Shown one piece after another: positions 58,941 through 64,000 of a stretch of DNA of 64,000 nt (the stretch's first letter is position 1; each line of letters starts with the position of its first letter). A program made the translations under genes and the position numbers. The notes under the pieces were generated by a model. It saw only the letters and a list, made by a program, of their open reading frames with translations. It was not told where the DNA came from and searched no databases. The stretch spans positions 4,838,501 to 4,902,500 of the forward strand of contig CM052358.1 in the NCBI GenBank assembly GCA_028551475.1, read 5' to 3'. Origin of the DNA: Casuarina equisetifolia (Eukaryota; Streptophyta; Magnoliopsida; Fagales; Casuarinaceae).

Positions 58941-60246
58941 GTAAATAAGGATGAATTCTTTTTGCCTTCATATTTATAACTATGCCATTAGCCATTAGGT
59001 GTGTTGTTTATGTTGAATTTTACTATATATATATATATTTTAATCTCCTACTGAATATGTGATTTGTAACTAATTTGGAGGACGTAGGCTAGAATTCAGT
59101 TTGTCCACATGATTATCTAATCAAGGTTTATTTTTAAGTCTTAACAAGTAAATTCCATGTCTACGAAGCTTGAATGAGACCATTTGTTGTGCTAATATTG
59201 ATGTTTAGGTGGTAGATGCTTAATAAGGTTCAGCTGAAGAACTCATCTTATTGTTGTGCCATTGCACATGATCAACCAATCACATAGAACCTTAAAACAC
59301 ATTGTTATGAATTATGAATTAACATAATCATAACAATTTTTGTAATCTTATCAAAAAATTATATCATTATCCAATTTACTTTCTAGCTATTACTTACAAT
59401 AGGATGTGATAAAGACAATGAAACAATCTAATTTCAATAGTCTAACCCATCAAGGTGTCTATCATAGGGCAATGTATGGTAAATCAAATATGGTGCTACT
59501 AAAAAAATCACACCACATATGTTAGAAAGGAAAATAGTTCGATCTCCAAGACTTTTCAACTTTATTCACTTCCTTTTAGAAGAATTCATTGCAAAGGCCA
59601 TGAATTCGAGGGGCCAATGAAGATTGTTTCCCCATAGCACCCTAACTACCAAAAAGATATGACCATAATCTTAAAATATCCAGCGTCTCTTGCAAGAATA
59701 GTTGCTCTATAACCACATATGTAAATTAAAATTTTAAACCCATAATAGAATTGTGCATAATGAACATGTATGAAGTAGACAACCTAATTTTGCAGGTGAA
59801 TGCTTCCCTTACAAAGAAATGAGCTTTGATCCAAAGGGTAAAAGGTGTGCATATGTGCTTAGAGTTATTAGACTTGCAATTTCGAAATTATTGAATCTTG
59901 ATATCCAAAAATTGTCGAGATTTATTATATATTTTTCTTTGTGTTTTTTGTTTGAACAACAATTGTAAAATAGTTAGTCTTATAAGTTTGCTAAAATATA
60001 AGATCTTTTACTATTCTTCAAATGATTGTGTCGAAATTAATAGATAAAATATATTTAAAATTTAATTTTCAACAAAATGAGAAGGCATTTTAAGATTCCG
60101 GTAGTATTAAAAATCTCATAACACAAAGTGATAATTTTCAAAGAAGTCTATTTTCTTTTGTCCCACACCTTGAAAAGGTTGGTTATTCAAACATGAAATT
60201 TAATTTACATGACTATCCAATGTCATTAATGCCGATGTTGGCCAAC
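58941..60246. other. No gene seen; copy of 11039-12259
   Basis: Colinear with block 1 with small indels, including a short insertion near 59625-59660 (CCCCATAGCACCC). A (TA)n run lies near 59023-59036. Confidence 0.5.
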
Positions 60247-60603
60247 TCATGAAGTGCAGGTGCGAAGTTCCATTTTTGCCATCATGGTTAGCCCCACAGC
60301 ACTTTCCAGACATAAAACCTGCAGTTGGCAACATTCCGATGTGAGTGTGTGCAAGAACCAAAATCCTCCATCACTACCCGCTGAAAAATAGCATTCAAGT
60401 TGGGGACAATGAGGCCTCACAGCTCCGCACACTCTCACATCCTTAGGTTTTGATACTGACCCAACAAGAACATGCAGGATTGAGGCATATAACGAGGCAA
60501 GAGGTGAAACTTTCATAGTTGAGATATCATCGGTAATATCCATTTCCACAAGGCTAAACCCAGGGGACTTGCTCAATAATCTTTGCTTCATCAGCTCTCT
60601 CAC
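60247..60603 (-). pseudogene. Unidentified conserved ORF fragment, copy 3
   Basis: A 118-codon frame with MRELMKQRLLSKSPGFSLVE at the start, extending the fragment at 12260-12637 by nine residues upstream. An indel near the GSDGG block changes the C-terminal frame relative to copy 1. Family unknown. Confidence 0.45.
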
Positions 60604-61014
60604 GGATTAACTTGGCTCCAACTTCCATCTGAAGCATACAAGCTACTCACGAGTACATACTAACTAGCTTCACTACGATGTAACCAGTTTGGTTCTCTTC
60701 TGATTTGTGTTTTTTTTTTTTTTTTTCAAGCGAATGCTTATTCGTTCATTTATGGTACTCGGACCCCGAGTGTTGCGGATTGGACACAAGTGCGCTCGGG
60801 GTAACCCTCACAGGACAATAACCCAACAACAGGGGTTTTTATGAGTTGGAAATAATTAATTAAGAATTGGCCGTGGGTTCGATGATTACACCATTCCTCT
60901 GCTTAAATAGTATTTGCAGCCTGCGTGTAACTCACGTTGCCCCCAATTAACCACGAAATACGGTCGTAGAAAAAGTTGACGGCATTGAATTCGAAAGGCC
61001 TCGACGCAGAGGTG
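60604..61014 (+). repeat. Third copy of the inverted-repeat arm (outer part)
   Basis: Matches 12638-13082 and the complement of 18700-19150, including the ACCCCGAG/CTCGGGGT stem. Homology stops abruptly at 61014 after GACGCAGAGG. Confidence 0.85.
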
Positions 61015-61345
61015 ACGAGGTCTTTGAACCCCTTTCTTTTTGGGTCCATTCAGAGCGTATGTTACTTATTTTTTTGTTTTGTTGCTAGTATCTTTTCTTT
61101 TACTTTCTGTTATTACTTATGTTCTTGTTTCTTTGCTGATATATATTGTTTTACTTTCTGTAGTTAAAAGCGACGGGGTTCTCCGAATCTCAAAATGAGA
61201 TAAACACGAGGCTCGAATAAAAAAAGGTGTTATATTCAAGTAGATCAAGGGCTTAGAGAAAACTTGATACAAAACACTAAGCTATACCATAGCTTATATA
61301 TAGCCTAGACCCTGTAGTTAAAATATTGTTCAGATAATACAATTT
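61015..61345. other. 3' flank of family member B
   Basis: No gene is visible. An A/T-rich stretch with AATAAA-like words (61216 on plus) lies between the arm break and the stop codon of the minus-strand gene. Confidence 0.4.
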
Positions 61346-62169
61346 TCAATGGCCGGGGCCTTGTGCCGGGCCGTCCGGGCCGTTATCCAAGTCCTCTGCT
61401 GGGCCGTTTTTCGGACTCTGCATCTCGGCGCTGTCCTGCTGATGGGTTATAATCTGGTCCAGAAGCGGCATCATCGCCTGGCCAATTCCTTTTAGAGGGG
61501 CCTTTACGGGGCCCTTGATGGCAACTGTTCCGAGGCCCTTGAAGACCTTTAGCGGGCCCTTAGCAACTTGCTTGCCCTGGCCCCGCGTTTTTTCTGAGCC
61601 TCCCTGGAGGCCTGGTCCCAGTGTTCTGCATCCGAGCCCCCCTGCTTAGCAAACCAGGCGGCCCCTCATCTTGGGCCTTGCTATCGGCCTTGTTCTCTGC
61701 CCCGGCCGGCTGTGGGTTCTCAACCTCGGGTTTCTGTTACAATTAGGAAATCAGTGAGATTTAAAATATTAAAATAAGATATTAATATGAATGGGCACCA
61801 GGCCGAGGTTGTGGGCCTGCATGATTGACTCCTCGCGTTCCTTATAGGCTCTATACCATTCCTCCCCCGATGCCACAAGTTCGGCCGCCTTCTCGGCCTG
61901 CTCCTCCTGCTCGCCCTGCTGGACCTCCATTGTGGTGGCCAGCAATTTGGCATACTCCTCGGCCTCACAGGGGGCCTCAAACTTGGCCACTTGGGCGTTC
62001 TGCCAGGCGGCCTCGTCATCGGACTCTTCCAGGGCTGGCTCTATCTTCTCTATCTTGGCTTTCTATTAAAATATGGAATTCGGTCAAATATATAATATTA
62101 AAATAGAAAGAAAACATTCAATAGGGATAGGCATACCGGTTCTTCATTGTCAGTTTTGTTTTTTGGCAT
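61346..62169 (-). pseudogene. Unknown acidic-repeat gene beside inverted-repeat arm (family member B)
   Basis: Unrecognised gene, paralogous to the one at 14232-15091. Exon 1 is 62169-62137 (MPKNKTDNEEP). Exon 2 is 62062-61799 (88 codons, starting KAKIEKIEPALEESDDEAAW). Exon 3 is 61733-61346. Exons 1 and 2 end in phase 0 with GT-AG introns of 74 and 65 bases. Exon 2 is Glu/Ala-rich and probably helical (QQGEQEEQAEKAAELVA). Exon 3 repeats the DEAAW-type motif (AAWFAKQ) in a shifted frame, then gives EHWDQASREAQKK, then KGPLKVFKGLG, KGPVKAPLKG, MPLLDQII and GPAQGPGH. The exon is 388 bases, so the frame changes at least once (an extra GG after GATGAG and a change at a poly-A run). The tail is clearly homologous to member A. 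No transposase, polymerase or known domain is seen. Confidence 0.6.
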
Positions 62170-62437
62170 TTTGTTGGCTTTTTCAGTCACGAAAACAAAG
62201 GATGGATGGAGCCCTTAAAAGAGAACGGAACCAAAAAAAATTAAGGAACGTAAATAACGAAAATAGAAACACAAACAATTTAAACAGAACCTGATCATTA
62301 AACAGGGGAAAGACTGGAACTGCCCGCCGAAAAAATATATTAAAGATTTGCAGAAAAGTAATAGAACCAGTTATGTGGGAGCAAAAAAAAAAAAGAGAAG
62401 AGAAAGGCAACAGACAGGCCAAACACTTGAAGGACGC

Positions 62438-62798
62438 AAACAAAATAATGCTTCGGTTTGTTAACTATGCAGTTTGCCTTTCATCATTACTTTAGGATCT
62501 TGATTCATTTTAGATGACTTAGAATCTGGAGTTTCCTTCCAAATCTGAAATTAAAGCATATAGCTTATTTTTGAAATAAGGAGTTCATTCCTTATGCTTT
62601 TTTCGGTGACCTGAATTTTAAATTTCGTTTAGAAGACCTTGTACAGCAGGATGACTTTTGTTTCTGGACAGCGAACATCAAAATGTAATTCTTTGAAATT
62701 CTTTATTTCTGAGAGTATGAAGTATTGAGTTACTGTGGATGCTGTTGTCTATTTTGACCCAAAACCAAAAGCTTATATAAGCTTGCCCGACCTCTTCA
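62438..62798 (+). pseudogene. Captured fragment of cpFtsY intron 5
   Basis: Matches 23449-23800, inside intron 5 of the intact gene, with scattered substitutions and a small insertion. The left junction shares AACAAAATAATGC with the source; the right flank begins AAACAAACAAAAG. It has no exon. It interrupts a repeated motif (CTTGAAGGACGCAAA at 62427 and 62892). Confidence 0.88.
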
Positions 62799-63065
62799 GA
62801 AACAAACAAAAGAACATTTAAAAATGGAGGAAATCGAAATGGCTATCTCCCAAGGAAAAAGTTTCGGATTTGAGTAAAAAAACAGTTACTTGAAGGACGC
62901 AAATAAATCGATCCATAGAAAGAACAGTTCGAAAGAAAAAAAATTGTTTTTCGAGTACAAAAGCAAACGAAAGAGCATCTTAAAAGGGAGGAAATTGAAA
63001 TGGCTATCTCCCAAGGAAGAAAAGAGGAAATCGAAATGGCTATCTCCCAAGTAAAAAAAGAATGA
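62799..63065. repeat. Short direct repeats (GAAATGGCTATCTCCCAAG)
   Basis: The 19-base word occurs three times (near 62835, 62996 and 63033), each followed by an A-rich stretch. A 111-codon minus-strand frame here owes its repeated residues to this array. Confidence 0.85.
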
Positions 63066-64000
63066 CCCGTTAAGGACAACTCATCGACGAAAACGGACGA
63101 GAGGGTCGAAACGGACGAGACACTCCCTGAAAAGCAAGAGTTTAGGGTTTCCAAACTATTTATATTGTTACTATCCAATATTCGGCCCGAAATTAAGATT
63201 GGAGTGGCTTTTGGGCCTATTACGTTTCAAACTTATCAACTACACACTTATTTCGGGCTTGTTCAATTGGGCCTCGCTTTTGGACCAATTACGTTAGAAC
63301 AAAGTGAGATGGGCAAAAACGAAAAGAAAACCAGACATGTAATATGGCCTATTACAAGAGAGAGAAGAACCTCAAAAAAAAATTAACATAAAAATTTAAC
63401 CGAGGAACACAAAAATGAGAGAAAAAAAAATACTAAGTTATAAACATAAACTTTAGGGGAGTCTTAGCCACTTTCAATGTGAGAAATTTGTCCCCATATG
63501 TGAATAACAATAACCATACATATTTGAGGACAAATCCTCTCTAATCAAAGGAGAGTGACGTGGACACGTCCAAAGGCTAAGAGAACCAGAAATCCCAAGC
63601 TTTGTTGATTCCAATGACAACAACGTACTTCAATAGTTCCAACCTCAAAGATAAGAATTCTGACTTATCTGAGTTCCTGTATCAATTTGGTCAGTTTTAT
63701 TTTTTTTTAATTTTAGACTCTAATTTATACCAGGATTAGCTTATCTAAGTTTTAATAGGATTAATTTATTTGAATTCTACCAAGATTATCTTTTATGAAT
63801 TCTAAATTCTTGGCCAAGATGCCTATTTAAGGATAATGTTGCTTCAGCTGTAATCATAACCGTAAAGATTGAAAGGTTATTAAATTTCCTTTTCCCTTAA
63901 ACTTTGTTCTTCAAATTTCATGCATTTACTTTCCAATCTTTTATATTTTAATTATCTTCATTCCTACACTTAAATTACTACCTCGTTTAAATTCCAGCAT
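63066..64000. other. No gene seen to window end
   Basis: A two-unit repeat with GGCTTTTGGGCCTATTACGT lies near 63204-63300. The last 500 bases are AT-rich and end with a stretch that resembles the end of a plant LTR, but no partner repeat is present in the window. Confidence 0.4.

Noticed and set aside
62843-63178. A 111-codon minus-strand frame with repeated ISISSFLPWEIA
   Set aside because: The repetition is explained by the 19-base DNA repeat; no start context or homologue is seen.

Overview
The window looks like nuclear DNA of a flowering plant, most likely a eudicot. It is AT-rich, the genes have many short exons with GT-AG introns, the proteins are typical of plant plastid and cytosolic metabolism, and the spaces between genes are filled with Ty3/gypsy retrotransposons, fold-back-like inverted repeats and host-gene fragments. 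I cannot name the species.

The unique core is about 19.4-41.4 kb. It holds the real genes. An intact 11-exon gene for the chloroplast SRP receptor cpFtsY lies on + (21620-26210). A convergent intact 3-exon gene for an ACOT13-like hotdog thioesterase lies on - (29337-27238). A plastid BASS4-type transporter gene on + (32198-34174) lacks its last exons and has a broken start. A full-length cytosolic leucyl-tRNA synthetase reading frame on + (35379-38636) is interrupted by two in-frame stops.

Two large repeat blocks flank the core. Block 1 (1 to about 19.4 kb) and block 2 (about 41.4 to 62 kb) share the same order: four tandem decayed DREB2-type AP2/ERF genes; a (TTA)n microsatellite; pieces copied from the cpFtsY/thioesterase locus; a piece of a RING-type E3 ligase gene; an unidentified conserved fragment; and the arm of a large inverted repeat. 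Block 1 ends in a 7-kb inverted-repeat (fold-back-like) element. Block 2 was later broken up by a solo LTR, by a gag-only Athila-type retrotransposon carrying a nested chromovirus fragment, and by a junction with fold-back sequence.

The least explained feature is a small gene family tied to the inverted-repeat sequence. One member is inside the 7-kb element (14232-15091, +). The other is beside the arm copy near 61 kb (62169-61346, -). Both models have three exons in phase 0. The first starts Met-Pro, the second starts Lys-Ala-Lys, and the third ends in a Gly/Pro-rich tail with the shared core PLLDQII. I recognise no known family. Both copies carry frameshifts or stops, so they look like decayed members of a family that may have intact members elsewhere. 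Multi-gene fragment capture, including an isolated piece of cpFtsY intron 5 at 62.4 kb, suggests the inverted-repeat element moves or copies host sequence.
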